Assembly (NCBI GenBank): GCA_019509785.1
Contig: JAEKLQ010000025.1
Span: forward strand, 1 to 64,000
DNA from: Fibrobacterota bacterium
GTDB lineage: Bacteria; Fibrobacterota; Fibrobacteria; UBA11236
Reading direction: 5' to 3'
Length of the DNA: 64,000 nucleotides
Part shown: positions 7,548 through 15,875 of the stretch, piece by piece
How positions within the stretch are numbered: position 1 is the first letter of the stretch
Layout: every line of letters starts with the position of its first letter
Program-made: the position numbers and the translations under genes
The notes under the pieces: generated by a model
Database searches by the model: none
What the model was told of the DNA's origin: nothing
What the model saw: only the letters and a program-made list of their open reading frames with translations

Positions 7548-8915
7548 TCACCCAGAGACGTGCATCGACTCCACCAGCATATCGGGAACCTTCACCGAAG
7601 AAAAGGAATCCGAATACTCGCCGGAGAATCCGCGGATGGCCATGAGCAGTTCGAAAAAGTTGGAGTTCAGGGTGATCTTGTCCACGGGCCGGATGCGTTT
7701 TCCTTGCTCGTACCAGAAGCCCTGGGCGCCGATGGAAATTTCCCCAGAGATGGCCGAACAACCCGAGCCGCCCTCCAGCTTGGTCACGAACAGGCACTTG
7801 GGGTGGGCCGATAGGAGTTCGTCCAGGGACTTGTCCCCTTTGGGCACGATGTAGTTCGAGAATCCCGTACCCGCCTTGCCGGAGTAACCCCGGGAGCCGC
7901 TGCCGGTGGGCGCTACGCCCGCCTTCTTGGCCGACTCCAGGTTGTAGAGATAAGTCTGCAGGACGCCGCCCTTGACCACTTCCAAGCGCGAGGTCGCCAC
8001 GCCTTCGCCGTCGAAAAGATGCGACCCGGGCGCGCCGGGGATATGCGGCTCGCTGAATATGTTCAGCAAAGGAACGGCGATGGCCTGGCCGACCTTTCCC
8101 GCCAAACGCGATTGTCCCTTCTGCACCGCCTCGGCGAAGAAGGGGGAACCGAACATCGACATGATGGAGGGCGCCACGCGATTGCTGAACACCACCGGAT
8201 AGCTTCCGGAAGGAACCGATTCGGCGCCCAAGAGCTCCGTCGCGCGTTCCACCGCCTTGGCGGCCATGAACTTCGGGTCGAAGGCGAAGTCGCGTCCCCC
8301 GTTGGAATACACCCCCATCTTCTTATGCTCGCCCTGCTTGGCCACCACGCCGATGCCGGCCGAAACCACGTTGGAGCGCGAATGGTAGTCGATGCCGTTC
8401 GAATTGCGCACGATGGACATGCCCGATGAGCGGCTGGCCCCCAGGTAAGGCACGTTGTCGATGCGCGGATCCGCCCCGCGGGCGATGGCCTCCAGCTCCA
8501 GCCCCAGGGCCTTGAGCTGATCGAGGGTGACCTCTTCCAGGGCCGGATTGTATTGCTTGAGATCGAGGTCCGGCAGGGGCCGGGGCTGGGGCAGATCGAT
8601 GTCCACCGGATCGGTGAGCTTGGTATGCGCCAAGGCGTCCTTCACGGTCTGCGCGATGGCCTCATAGGACATCTTCTCGGTGAAGGCGAAGCCGGGACGG
8701 TTGTCTTTGAAGATACGGATGCCGATGCCGCGGGAATTGGAGATCTCCGTGCTCTTGACCTTGCCTTCGAAAAGCTCCAGGCCCATGCTGTCCGATTCGC
8801 CCGCCACGCAATCGAAATGATCGGCGCCCTGCCGGCGCGCCTCTTCGCACATGCAATCGAGGGCCTCGGCCGGAGCCAGGGATTCGGAACCGGGATTGCC
8901 CGCCTTCTGGATCAT
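7548..8915 (-). CDS. pmbA: TldE/PmbA metalloprotease-family protein
   Basis: The 455-residue product matches PmbA/TldE over its whole length. Landmarks include RNSNGIDYHSRSNVVS, a GSYPVVFSNRVAPSIM segment equivalent to the TldD metal-site region but without the HExxxH motif, and the C-terminal GGSGCSAISGEISIGAQGFW. TldE pairs with TldD in a heterodimeric Zn protease in which TldD carries the active site; it degrades unfolded or modified peptides and matures some peptide antibiotics. The ATG at 8915 overlaps the tldD stop as ATGA, so the 27-codon-longer in-frame start is rejected. No precursor peptide gene was seen nearby. Confidence 0.92.
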   Translation of the reverse strand: MIQKAGNPGSESLAPAEALDCMCEEARRQGADHFDCVAGESDSMGLELFEGKVKSTEISNSRGIGIRIFKDNRPGFAFTEKMSYEAIAQTVKDALAHTKLTDPVDIDLPQPRPLPDLDLKQYNPALEEVTLDQLKALGLELEAIARGADPRIDNVPYLGASRSSGMSIVRNSNGIDYHSRSNVVSAGIGVVAKQGEHKKMGVYSNGGRDFAFDPKFMAAKAVERATELLGAESVPSGSYPVVFSNRVAPSIMSMFGSPFFAEAVQKGQSRLAGKVGQAIAVPLLNIFSEPHIPGAPGSHLFDGEGVATSRLEVVKGGVLQTYLYNLESAKKAGVAPTGSGSRGYSGKAGTGFSNYIVPKGDKSLDELLSAHPKCLFVTKLEGGSGCSAISGEISIGAQGFWYEQGKRIRPVDKITLNSNFFELLMAIRGFSGEYSDSFSSVKVPDMLVESMHVSG

Positions 8916-10297
8916 CTTCCCCCCACCAGGATGTTGTCGACTTTGATGCTCGGCTGGCCCACCATCACCGGGATCGAGCCGGAGGATGCGCCGCACATGC
9001 CGGCGGCCAATTCCAGATCGTCGCCCACCATGGAGATGAGCGGTAGGATTTCCGGGCCCTTGCCGATCAAGGTGGCCCCGCGCAGGGGTTCGCCGATACG
9101 GCCGTTCTCGATCTTATAGGCTTCTTCCACCGCGAAGTTGAATTCGCCGGTGGCCGGGTTGACCGAGCCGCCGCCCATCTTCTTGGCGTAGATGCCGTTG
9201 TCGATGCTGGCGATCATCTGGGCCAGGGTCGAGTTCCCTTTGTCTATATAAGTGTTGCGCATGCGCGAGACGGGGGCGTACTGGTAGGACTCGCGGCGCG
9301 AGCTGCCGGTGATGCCCGCCCCCACTTCCTTGCCGCCCACGCGGTCGCTCATGTAAGCCTGCAAGCGCCCGTCCTTGATCAATACGGTCTTCTGCACCGG
9401 ATTGCCTTCATCATCGATGTTCTGCGATCCCCAGGCGTTGCGCAGGGTGCCGTCGTCGACGGCCGTCACCGCGGGATGGGCGATCAATTCTCCGACCTTG
9501 CCCGCGAAGGGCGTGGCCTTGCGCCGCACCGCCTCGGTCTCGAGCAAATGCCCGCAGGCTTCGTGGAAAATCACGCCGCCGAAGCCGTTGCCCATGACGA
9601 CCGGCATCTTGCCGCCCTTCACGTAGCCGGCGTTCAGCATCAGCACGGCGCGTTCGGCGGCGAGCTTCGAATAATGGGAGATATCCAGGCCTTCGAAGAA
9701 TTCGAATCCGCGCATGGCCCCGGGGGCTTCGCTTGCGGTGAAGATCTCGCCCCCCGACTCCGCGGTCACGTTCACGGTGAAGCGGCTGCGGGTGCGCGTA
9801 TCCTCCGCCCACAGGCCCTCGCTATTGCAGATGAGCACTTGGCTCACCACGTCGCCGGCGCGGGCGTTGACCTGGATGATCTTGTCCGAATAGCCGCGCG
9901 CGATGTGGTCGGCGAGCTTGACGAGATCGAGCTTCCTGTCCTGCCCGATCTCGCGGGGATCCTTGGTGATCTTATGCTGGTTCTCGAACACCATGCCCAC
10001 CAGCTTCACCGTCGGCTCGGAAGTGCCGGGATGGATAATGCCGCGGCTGCGGGCGAGGTTGTCGATCAGCCGGACGATATGATCTTCGCTCTCGTTGCTG
10101 GTGTGGGCGTAGAGGATCTCGGTGCCGTAAACCAGGCGGATGCCCAGCCCGTAGTCGGTGCCGGCCGAGGCCGATTCCACCTTGCGATCGCGGAAGGAAA
10201 CGGACGCGTTACGCGTCTCTTCCTCGAAAAGTTCCACGAAGTCCGCCTTGCGGTCGAGGCCGGCCTGGATCAGGCGGGCCGCTTTGTTCTTATCCAT
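8912..10297 (-). CDS. tldD: TldD zinc metalloprotease
   Basis: This is the catalytic partner of PmbA, 461 residues from the ATG at 10297. The zinc-binding motif HEACGHLLE is present near the middle, in the usual TldD context GNGFGGVIFHEACGH, and the C-terminal GMCGASSGSIPV is also typical. I chose the start because the family begins with this helix (MDKNKAARLIQ) and an extended -10 promoter lies about 30 bases upstream, inside any longer version. It is first in a two-gene operon with pmbA (ATGA overlap). It is cytoplasmic and acts on small or unfolded peptides. Confidence 0.93.
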   Translation of the reverse strand: MDKNKAARLIQAGLDRKADFVELFEEETRNASVSFRDRKVESASAGTDYGLGIRLVYGTEILYAHTSNESEDHIVRLIDNLARSRGIIHPGTSEPTVKLVGMVFENQHKITKDPREIGQDRKLDLVKLADHIARGYSDKIIQVNARAGDVVSQVLICNSEGLWAEDTRTRSRFTVNVTAESGGEIFTASEAPGAMRGFEFFEGLDISHYSKLAAERAVLMLNAGYVKGGKMPVVMGNGFGGVIFHEACGHLLETEAVRRKATPFAGKVGELIAHPAVTAVDDGTLRNAWGSQNIDDEGNPVQKTVLIKDGRLQAYMSDRVGGKEVGAGITGSSRRESYQYAPVSRMRNTYIDKGNSTLAQMIASIDNGIYAKKMGGGSVNPATGEFNFAVEEAYKIENGRIGEPLRGATLIGKGPEILPLISMVGDDLELAAGMCGASSGSIPVMVGQPSIKVDNILVGGR

Positions 10298-10325
10298 GTT
10301 TTTTTCGTCCTGGTGGTATCTTCCC

Positions 10326-10331
10326 ATTATA
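10326..10331 (-). promoter_or_regulatory. Extended -10 promoter of tldD-pmbA
   Basis: The minus strand reads TGTTATAATGGG, a perfect TATAAT preceded by TGN. The expected start of transcription is about 20 bases before the tldD ATG. No good -35 hexamer is evident, which is usual for extended -10 promoters. Confidence 0.5.
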
Positions 10332-10408
10332 ACAATTTGGCCGATCGCGATCCCGGATGCGATGCGTAGGTCCGGTATTCGCAAGACGCCTGGGCCGGGG
10401 GGCTGGAT

Positions 10409-10645
10409 ATGTCCCCTTTTCCCCTGTTTCGGGCCATGGGCCCCGGCCTCGCTTTCCTATTGACCACCGGTCTTTGCGCGACCATGCGAACGGCATCCGC
10501 GCAAGGTGATGGCTGGCGGGATCTAGGGCTTCCCCAGGACGCGCAGGTAATGCGATTGGCGCTTGGTCATGCACGGGCTTCTGGCGCCGCATCGATGAGG
10601 GCGAACTACCATAAATCCGGGCCGATTTTCCGCCGGCCGCGATGA
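10409..10645 (+). pseudogene. Truncated relative of the adjacent BNR-repeat protein
   Basis: A GGGGGG tract precedes the ATG at 10409 and the frame opens with a signal peptide (MSPFPLFRAMGPGLAFLLTTGLCA...ASAQ). The next residues, GWRDLGLPQDAQVMRLALG, match the mature start of the following gene's product (DWKDAGLPGGGWVSNLARL). After about 60 residues the similarity stops and the frame ends at a TGA at 10643. It looks like the 5' end of a tandem duplicate that lost its body. A functional 78-residue exported peptide is possible but less likely. Confidence 0.45.
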
Positions 10646-10690
10646 AGCAACGGGGGTTATCTTAGGGATAATCTTCGCCCGGGAGATCCC

Positions 10691-12730
10691 ATGCATCCTT
10701 CCGCCGGACCCGCCGCTTCGTTGGCGTTGTCCGCTACCTTGCTCTTCGCGTCGCCCGCTTTCACGGCCGATTGGAAGGATGCCGGCCTTCCCGGCGGGGG
10801 GTGGGTATCGAACCTCGCCCGCCTCCCGGCCACGTCGCAAAGCCCGGCGGCCCTGATCGCCGGAACCGAACCAGGGGCAATCTATCGGTCCCTTGACGGA
10901 GGCGTCCAATGGGAACGCGTGCTTCCCGATGCGGGAGAGCCCATCCGCAGCCTGCTGGTCGATGGGGACATCGTGCTGGCCGCGGCGGGAACGCGAGCCG
11001 ATATCGGCCTTTGGGATTGCTTCGGGCCCTACGGCTCCTGCCCCAGTCCCTGGGCCAATGGCGGAATGTTCCGTTCCACCGATCGGGGAGGAACCTGGCA
11101 ACGGGTAAAGGCGGACAGCTTGGATGGCGCGGTCCTGGGCTTGGCCCGGACGAACGCAGCCTGGTATGCCGCCGGAGGTTCCTGGCTTTGGTCGTCGGCG
11201 GACAAAGGCGCAACCTGGAAACGCGTGCCCCCGGATACGGGCTGGGTCCCTTATTCCTCGGCCATGTCCGCCTTCGTCTCCGATGGCGTCCGATTGTATG
11301 CCGTCGCCAGGCAAGGCCTCTACTCCGCCCAGCTCGATGCCCCGAGAGGCGTGGCTTGGAAACGGGAACCGGGTTTAATCCTGGCATTGGCCGCGGGCCC
11401 GGACAGGATCTACCTATCCGCTAAGCCCGACGTGAATCCCGTCCAGGGCGGTTTCAACGCGGACGGCATTTACAGCCGCAGATCTTTCGACCTTACTTGG
11501 CGGCTGCTGTCGCCGGATACGGCCGCGGCCCTGGCCGTGGATGGCGATACCGTGCTCGCCGGCTCGGCGGCAGCCATGCGCGTCAGCCGTAATGTGGGCG
11601 CCAGTTGGAATCCTTTCGCGATGCCATTGCCCAACCTGGGTCGTACCGGAACTTTGCTGGTCGACGGCGCCTATGCTTTCGCGGGCGGCGGCGATTCCCT
11701 AGGCATCCGCAAGGCGGCTTTCGCTTCGGGTGGCTGGACTTACCTGAGCCCGGGACTGCGGGATTATTCCGCGTACGCCCGCTTCGCGGGCGGAGTCCTC
11801 TTCTCCAACGACGCTTACGGCGATCTCCTACGCCAAGGCGACCAAAATACCTGGTCTAAATTCCCCTTGGGGATTTCCAATTACATCGAATCCACCCGAA
11901 AGCTTCTCATCAGCCAGATGGGCCGCTATGCCCTGATCGGGGCGAACTCGGGGTTCTACTCCCTCGATCCCGCCGGAACTTGGAATCGCCTCGATAACGT
12001 GCAAGTGGACGGAATCGCGCGCGGGGAAGGTTGGGTGGCGACCTTCCAGGAAGCCGGTTGGTATTTACGGAGTTGCGTCGCCAATGACTATCTGGTCTGC
12101 GCTCCGTCGCATCTGACGGGCTTCCCTTCCAAAGGGCCTTATGCCGGCACCACGCCGCTGCGGCATTTCCGAGGCATGACCGCACGCGGCGACTCCCTGT
12201 ACCTCGGCATCGATAGCATCCTGTACCGGTCGGGGGATCGGGGCGACTCCTGGCAGGCGGCCGGCAAGCTGCCCGACTGGATCTTTTCGCTAGGTTTCGC
12301 GGGAGACCGGCTGTACGGGATGCCTCCCTCGGGCGGTTCGCCGCTCGGGTCGAAGCTGCTCAGCGCGTGGGATGATGCGGCGCGGGCCTGGCAGCCGCAG
12401 GACCTGGCCGGCGTACGCGGCGCCTTCCGGGAAGCGGCCTTCCGCGGGCAGGAACTCTACCTCGCCACGGACTCGGGCCTTTTCGCCCGGGCGGCGGGCG
12501 GAACGGATTGGGTGGATTTATCCGGCGGGCTTCCGCAAGCGGACCTCCGCTCCGTGGCGGTGCAAGGGGATACGTTGGCCGTGGGGCTGATGCAAGGCGG
12601 GCTCTTCACGCGGAAATTGGGGCCCGAGACCACTGGGATGCGGGGCCAGTCGCGCCCCCTGCGCATCGCCCGGCCGAGGGGTATATGGACGCGGGAATAC
12701 CGCGCCGACGGGCGACTGCGCCCGAGGTAA
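10691..12730 (+). CDS. Secreted BNR/sortilin-like beta-propeller protein
   Basis: The 679-residue exported protein begins with a signal peptide cleaved near PAFTA-DWKD; GGGAG sits five bases before the ATG. BNR/Asp-box-like motifs recur along the chain: IYRSLDGGVQWERV, MFRSTDRGGTWQRV, LWSSADKGATWKRV, MRVSRNVGASWNPF and LYRSGDRGDSWQAA. They give the periodic S-x-D-x-G-x-x-W pattern of seven-bladed propellers in sialidases, sortilins and YCF48-type proteins. No sialidase catalytic residues are evident, so a binding or scaffold role is more likely than hydrolysis. The last 40 residues are basic. A truncated copy precedes it. Confidence 0.75.
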   Translation: MHPSAGPAASLALSATLLFASPAFTADWKDAGLPGGGWVSNLARLPATSQSPAALIAGTEPGAIYRSLDGGVQWERVLPDAGEPIRSLLVDGDIVLAAAGTRADIGLWDCFGPYGSCPSPWANGGMFRSTDRGGTWQRVKADSLDGAVLGLARTNAAWYAAGGSWLWSSADKGATWKRVPPDTGWVPYSSAMSAFVSDGVRLYAVARQGLYSAQLDAPRGVAWKREPGLILALAAGPDRIYLSAKPDVNPVQGGFNADGIYSRRSFDLTWRLLSPDTAAALAVDGDTVLAGSAAAMRVSRNVGASWNPFAMPLPNLGRTGTLLVDGAYAFAGGGDSLGIRKAAFASGGWTYLSPGLRDYSAYARFAGGVLFSNDAYGDLLRQGDQNTWSKFPLGISNYIESTRKLLISQMGRYALIGANSGFYSLDPAGTWNRLDNVQVDGIARGEGWVATFQEAGWYLRSCVANDYLVCAPSHLTGFPSKGPYAGTTPLRHFRGMTARGDSLYLGIDSILYRSGDRGDSWQAAGKLPDWIFSLGFAGDRLYGMPPSGGSPLGSKLLSAWDDAARAWQPQDLAGVRGAFREAAFRGQELYLATDSGLFARAAGGTDWVDLSGGLPQADLRSVAVQGDTLAVGLMQGGLFTRKLGPETTGMRGQSRPLRIARPRGIWTREYRADGRLRPR

Positions 12731-12747
12731 CGCGCCGGTTACTGAGG

Positions 12748-13239
12748 CTAGCCCTCGCCGGGGAAGATCGAGTCGATGCGATCCGAAACCTGCTGCCCGC
12801 GGTCGGGCTCGAGATCGGGCATCATCTCCGCCACGCCGTTCTTGCGGACGTCCAACAGCACCGTCCCCAGCTTGGATTTGGCTTGGGCGGCGATCATCTT
12901 CACCAGGCCCAGATTGGTGCGATCGTCGAAGATCAACACCATGATCACGTCCTCGTCCACCAGGGAGATGTGGATGTTCTCCTTTTCGCCTTGATGGAAC
13001 ATGACCGAGAATTCGGTCTCGCCGATGAGCGTGGCGATGGCCTTGGTGGAAGCGAAGCTGCCGGCCGCCAGGGCGGCCAGGCTGGTCACGTTGATGTTCG
13101 GGTTGAAGCCGACCTGGGAGATCAGGTTCCCGTCCTTATTGATGAGGAGCACGTATGACGAGGCGGATTCGGTGATGAGATGCGACAGGATCTTGTTGAT
13201 CCGATCGATGTCTTCCTTGTACACGACGAAGTCGCCCAT
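12748..13239 (-). CDS. Roadblock/LC7-family protein (MglB-like)
   Basis: The 163-residue product has a Roadblock/LC7 fold: a first helix (DRINKILSHLITES), a strand hairpin (SYVLLINKDGNLISQVG), a helix with SLAALAAGSFASTKAIA, then strands (HISLVDEDVIMVLIF) and a final helix. The segment around SLAALAAGSFASTKAIA is the pattern seen in MglB, the GTPase-activating partner of MglA. It starts seven bases after the MglA stop, so MglA and this protein are the natural pair. A C-terminal extension of about 40 residues (EPDRGQQVSDRIDSIFPGEG) is extra. It is the last gene of the 12.7-21.7 kb operon. Confidence 0.82.
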   Translation of the reverse strand: MGDFVVYKEDIDRINKILSHLITESASSYVLLINKDGNLISQVGFNPNINVTSLAALAAGSFASTKAIATLIGETEFSVMFHQGEKENIHISLVDEDVIMVLIFDDRTNLGLVKMIAAQAKSKLGTVLLDVRKNGVAEMMPDLEPDRGQQVSDRIDSIFPGEG

Positions 13240-13246
13240 GCGGCGC

Positions 13247-15094
13247 CTACTTATCCTTCCGGAATAGGCCGTCGAAGAAGCCTTTCTTTTTCTCGTTGGG
13301 ATGCGGCAGCTTCTTGGTCTTGAAGGAATCGTCCTTCTGGAGATCCTCGAAGGTGGTCACGATCCCGCTGTTATCCCCGAAGCCCCCGGCGTTACGGGAC
13401 GATCCCGGCCCGCCTTGATCCGGATTGGGGAAAGGCGTGGAACCCATGGGCGCTTGCCCGGGAGGGGCGAAGGAGGATCCCGGCCCTTCGAATGCCGGAC
13501 CGCCGAAACCGGCGCCCGGCGGATTGTTTTGTCCGCCGAAGCCGCCCGCCGGCGGAAAGCCCGGTCCCGGCCCGCCGGGAGCCGAAGCATGCCCACCGGG
13601 GTTTCCCGGAAAAGGGGTCGCGAAGTTTCCGCCGCGAGGGGCGGATCCGGGGGAAGCGGGAGGCGTGCCGAAGCCGGGCATGGGCTGCATTTGCTTCGGG
13701 GGCGCCGCGAAAGGATTGAGTCCGGGCGGAGCGCCCACGCCGGGGAATCCGCCGGTAGGCGCGCCGAAGCCGCCGGCCGCCGGAGGCGCGCCGGAAGGGC
13801 CCGCAGGCGGCGCCGCGTTGGGACGTCCTTGGCCGAAGGTTTCGACGAAGGGGGAAACCGGAATTCCGGGCGGGGGTTGGAAACCTGGCGGCTGGAAGCC
13901 GGGATTGCCCGTGGATTGGGGCCCGGGAGCTTGCGGGCCGGGCCCTCCCGGTCCGGCCTGTTTGGGAGGATAAGGCGGGAAGCCCCCCGGGCCGCCCGGA
14001 AAACCGGCTTTGGGCGCGGCGGGAGGATTACCGGCGAAGGGGTTGGGCGATGCCATGCCGAAGCCGGTATTGGGCGCCTGATTTCCGAAGGGCGAAGTCG
14101 GCGGGGCGCCGAAGCCGGGCGCGCCCGGAGCGCCTTGCGGAGCGGGTTTGGGCGCGGCCGGCATGGAGCCGGGAAATCCCGACGAGCCGGGCATACCGGA
14201 AGGCGGAGACATGAAAGGATTCCCGCCGGCGGGGGCGGTCGATCCGAATCCGCCGGGAGCCGGCGCGGCCGGGCGAGGGCCGGGCTGGGGAGGAGCGCCG
14301 AAGTTTCCCGGAAACTGCTGCGGTCCGGGCGGACGCGGAGGCGTACCCGCGAACGGGTTGGGCGCGCCGGGGGCGCCGAAGCCGGGCGCGCCTTGCGGCG
14401 CCGGCGCGGCAGGACGTTGGGGGGCGGAGGGTGCCGCGGGCGATCCGGGGGCGGCGGGCCGTTGCGGCGCGCCGGGGGCGGCCGGGCGGCGGGTCCCCTG
14501 GAAGCCGGCGTACTTGGCGTTGAACTTGTCGATGACAGACTTTCCGATCGCCTTCAGGGTGGTGAATACGCCCACTCCGGTCGCGGCTACGGCCTCGTAG
14601 AACGGCAGGTTGTGCTTGTTCAAGAGCGCGTTGAGCTGCTGCACCGGATAGACGTTAGGCAGATCGCGTTTATTGAACTGCAACACCAGCGGGATGTTCT
14701 CGATGGAATGGCCGTACTCCCGCAGGTTCTCCTGGAGGTTGGCGAAGCTTTCCAGATTCTCCTGGAGCTTGTCCACCTGGGAATCCACCACGAACACCAC
14801 GCCGTCCACGCCGCGCAACACCAGCTTGCGGGTCGCGTTGTAGTAGACCTGGCCGGGCACGGTGTAGAGCTGGAACTTGGTGGAAAAACCCTTGATGGAT
14901 CCCAAGTCCAAGGGGAGGAAATCGAAGAAGAGGGTGCGATCGGTTTCGGTCGCGAGCGATACCATTTCGCTCTTATCCTTGTCCGGGATCTTCCTATGGA
15001 TGATCTGGAGGTTGGTGGTCTTGCCGCTCAAGCCCGGACCGTAGTAGACGATCTTGCAGCTGATCTCCCTCGTCGCGTAATTGATGGATGCCAC
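13247..15094 (-). CDS. mglA: MglA-type Ras-like GTPase with a long Pro/Gly-rich tail
   Basis: The GTG start at 15094 has AGGAA six bases upstream and gives MASINYATREISCKIVYYG, the canonical MglA N-terminus. G1 is GPGLSGKTT (residues 19-27), G3 is TVPGQ near residue 80, and G4 is NKRD near residue 140. The GTPase domain ends near residue 195, the full length of Myxococcus MglA. About 420 further residues are almost only Pro, Gly, Ala, Phe and Gln (GAPGFGAPGAPNPFAG-type repeats) and end in a charged tail with GFFDGLFRKDK. MglA-GTP marks the leading pole and recruits motility machinery. The tail should be disordered and is unusual for the family. Flanking Roadblock genes support the call. Confidence 0.9.
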   Translation of the reverse strand: MASINYATREISCKIVYYGPGLSGKTTNLQIIHRKIPDKDKSEMVSLATETDRTLFFDFLPLDLGSIKGFSTKFQLYTVPGQVYYNATRKLVLRGVDGVVFVVDSQVDKLQENLESFANLQENLREYGHSIENIPLVLQFNKRDLPNVYPVQQLNALLNKHNLPFYEAVAATGVGVFTTLKAIGKSVIDKFNAKYAGFQGTRRPAAPGAPQRPAAPGSPAAPSAPQRPAAPAPQGAPGFGAPGAPNPFAGTPPRPPGPQQFPGNFGAPPQPGPRPAAPAPGGFGSTAPAGGNPFMSPPSGMPGSSGFPGSMPAAPKPAPQGAPGAPGFGAPPTSPFGNQAPNTGFGMASPNPFAGNPPAAPKAGFPGGPGGFPPYPPKQAGPGGPGPQAPGPQSTGNPGFQPPGFQPPPGIPVSPFVETFGQGRPNAAPPAGPSGAPPAAGGFGAPTGGFPGVGAPPGLNPFAAPPKQMQPMPGFGTPPASPGSAPRGGNFATPFPGNPGGHASAPGGPGPGFPPAGGFGGQNNPPGAGFGGPAFEGPGSSFAPPGQAPMGSTPFPNPDQGGPGSSRNAGGFGDNSGIVTTFEDLQKDDSFKTKKLPHPNEKKKGFFDGLFRKDK

Positions 15095-15108
15095 GGGAAC
15101 TTCCTTGG

Positions 15109-15441
15109 TTACTTGATTAAGGGGCTCACTTGGGCGATTTCGACACGGATCAGCCCGGTGTTGGCCTGGCTGTCCGCCAACACGACGAGGTATCCGAGTT
15201 CGACCACCTGCACGAAGAACTTCCCTTCGCTGGCCTCGATCATGGTTTGCATAAGCGCCCCCGCATGGGCGTTGGCGACGATCTTGCTGGCCACTTGCTG
15301 CACCGACACGATCAGGGCGCTGATGAAGTCCGATGGGACGGGGGTCCTGAAATGGGACACGATCTCGATCCCGTCCGGGCTCACGATGCTGGAGCCCTTG
15401 ACGCCTTTGATCTGATTTATCCGTTCCAATATAGTCAACAT
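15109..15441 (-). CDS. Roadblock/LC7-family protein
   Basis: This 110-residue Roadblock/LC7 domain starts MLTILERINQIKGVKGSSIVSPDG and contains VSVQQVASKIVANAHAGAL and a C-terminal strand-helix with ADSQANTGLIRVEI. The ATG at 15441 follows the upstream stop by five bases; a TTG at 15450 overlapping that stop is an alternative. The product is close to the size of single-domain MglB/RomX-type regulators. It lies immediately upstream of mglA (14-base gap), the usual mglB position, so it is the best candidate for the GTPase-activating MglB, with the 12748-13239 protein as a second candidate. Confidence 0.82.
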   Translation of the reverse strand: MLTILERINQIKGVKGSSIVSPDGIEIVSHFRTPVPSDFISALIVSVQQVASKIVANAHAGALMQTMIEASEGKFFVQVVELGYLVVLADSQANTGLIRVEIAQVSPLIK

Positions 15442-15446
15442 CCCAT

Positions 15447-15875
15447 TCAACCCCGTAGATAGCCGCGCGCATGCAGCAGTTGCGCGACGGCGTGGGCCCC
15501 GCGTTCGATCCTGAACTTGAACAACTCATAACTGCCCCGGTTCCCCGAGACGATGAGCAGGAACCGATCCGCCAACTCCAGGTTGAGGATCAGGTGGAAG
15601 CGGCCTTGCGTGAAGGTCACCACTTGATCCAATGGACCCAGCCCCAACATCCGGCAGCGCTCCAGGTTTTCCAGGAAGCTGGAAACGAAGTACGGGCCCT
15701 CGATGAACAGGCTCTCGTGGGAATCCTGCCCCCACGCCATCACCAGCCCCTCGCGGTTGTACAAGATAACGCCGTGGATGCCGTTGACCAGGCTAAGGTA
15801 GCCGAGGCATCCGTCCAGATCGCGCGACTCCACCAACTTGTTGATTTGCATCGCGCCCGATTCGGTCTTGCTCAT
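15447..15875 (-). CDS. Divergent Roadblock/LC7-like protein
   Basis: The 142-residue product has a Roadblock-like order: N-terminal helix (INKLVESRDLDGCLGYL), strand-turn-strand (GVILYNREGLVMAWG), helix (FVSSFLENLERCRM), strands (VVTFTQGRFHLILNL, DRFLLIVSG) and a final helix. It is more divergent than the two flanking Roadblock proteins. The start ATG overlaps the upstream stop as ATGA. It could form heterodimers with its neighbours. Function beyond the operon context is unknown. Confidence 0.7.
   Translation of the reverse strand: MSKTESGAMQINKLVESRDLDGCLGYLSLVNGIHGVILYNREGLVMAWGQDSHESLFIEGPYFVSSFLENLERCRMLGLGPLDQVVTFTQGRFHLILNLELADRFLLIVSGNRGSYELFKFRIERGAHAVAQLLHARGYLRG

Noticed and set aside
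13301-15415. Open frame of 704 codons on the plus strand (also 13425-13973)
   Set aside because: It is antisense to mglA and its Pro/Gly tail; Arg/Gly-only composition is the shadow of GC-rich repeats, with no ribosome-binding site or domain.
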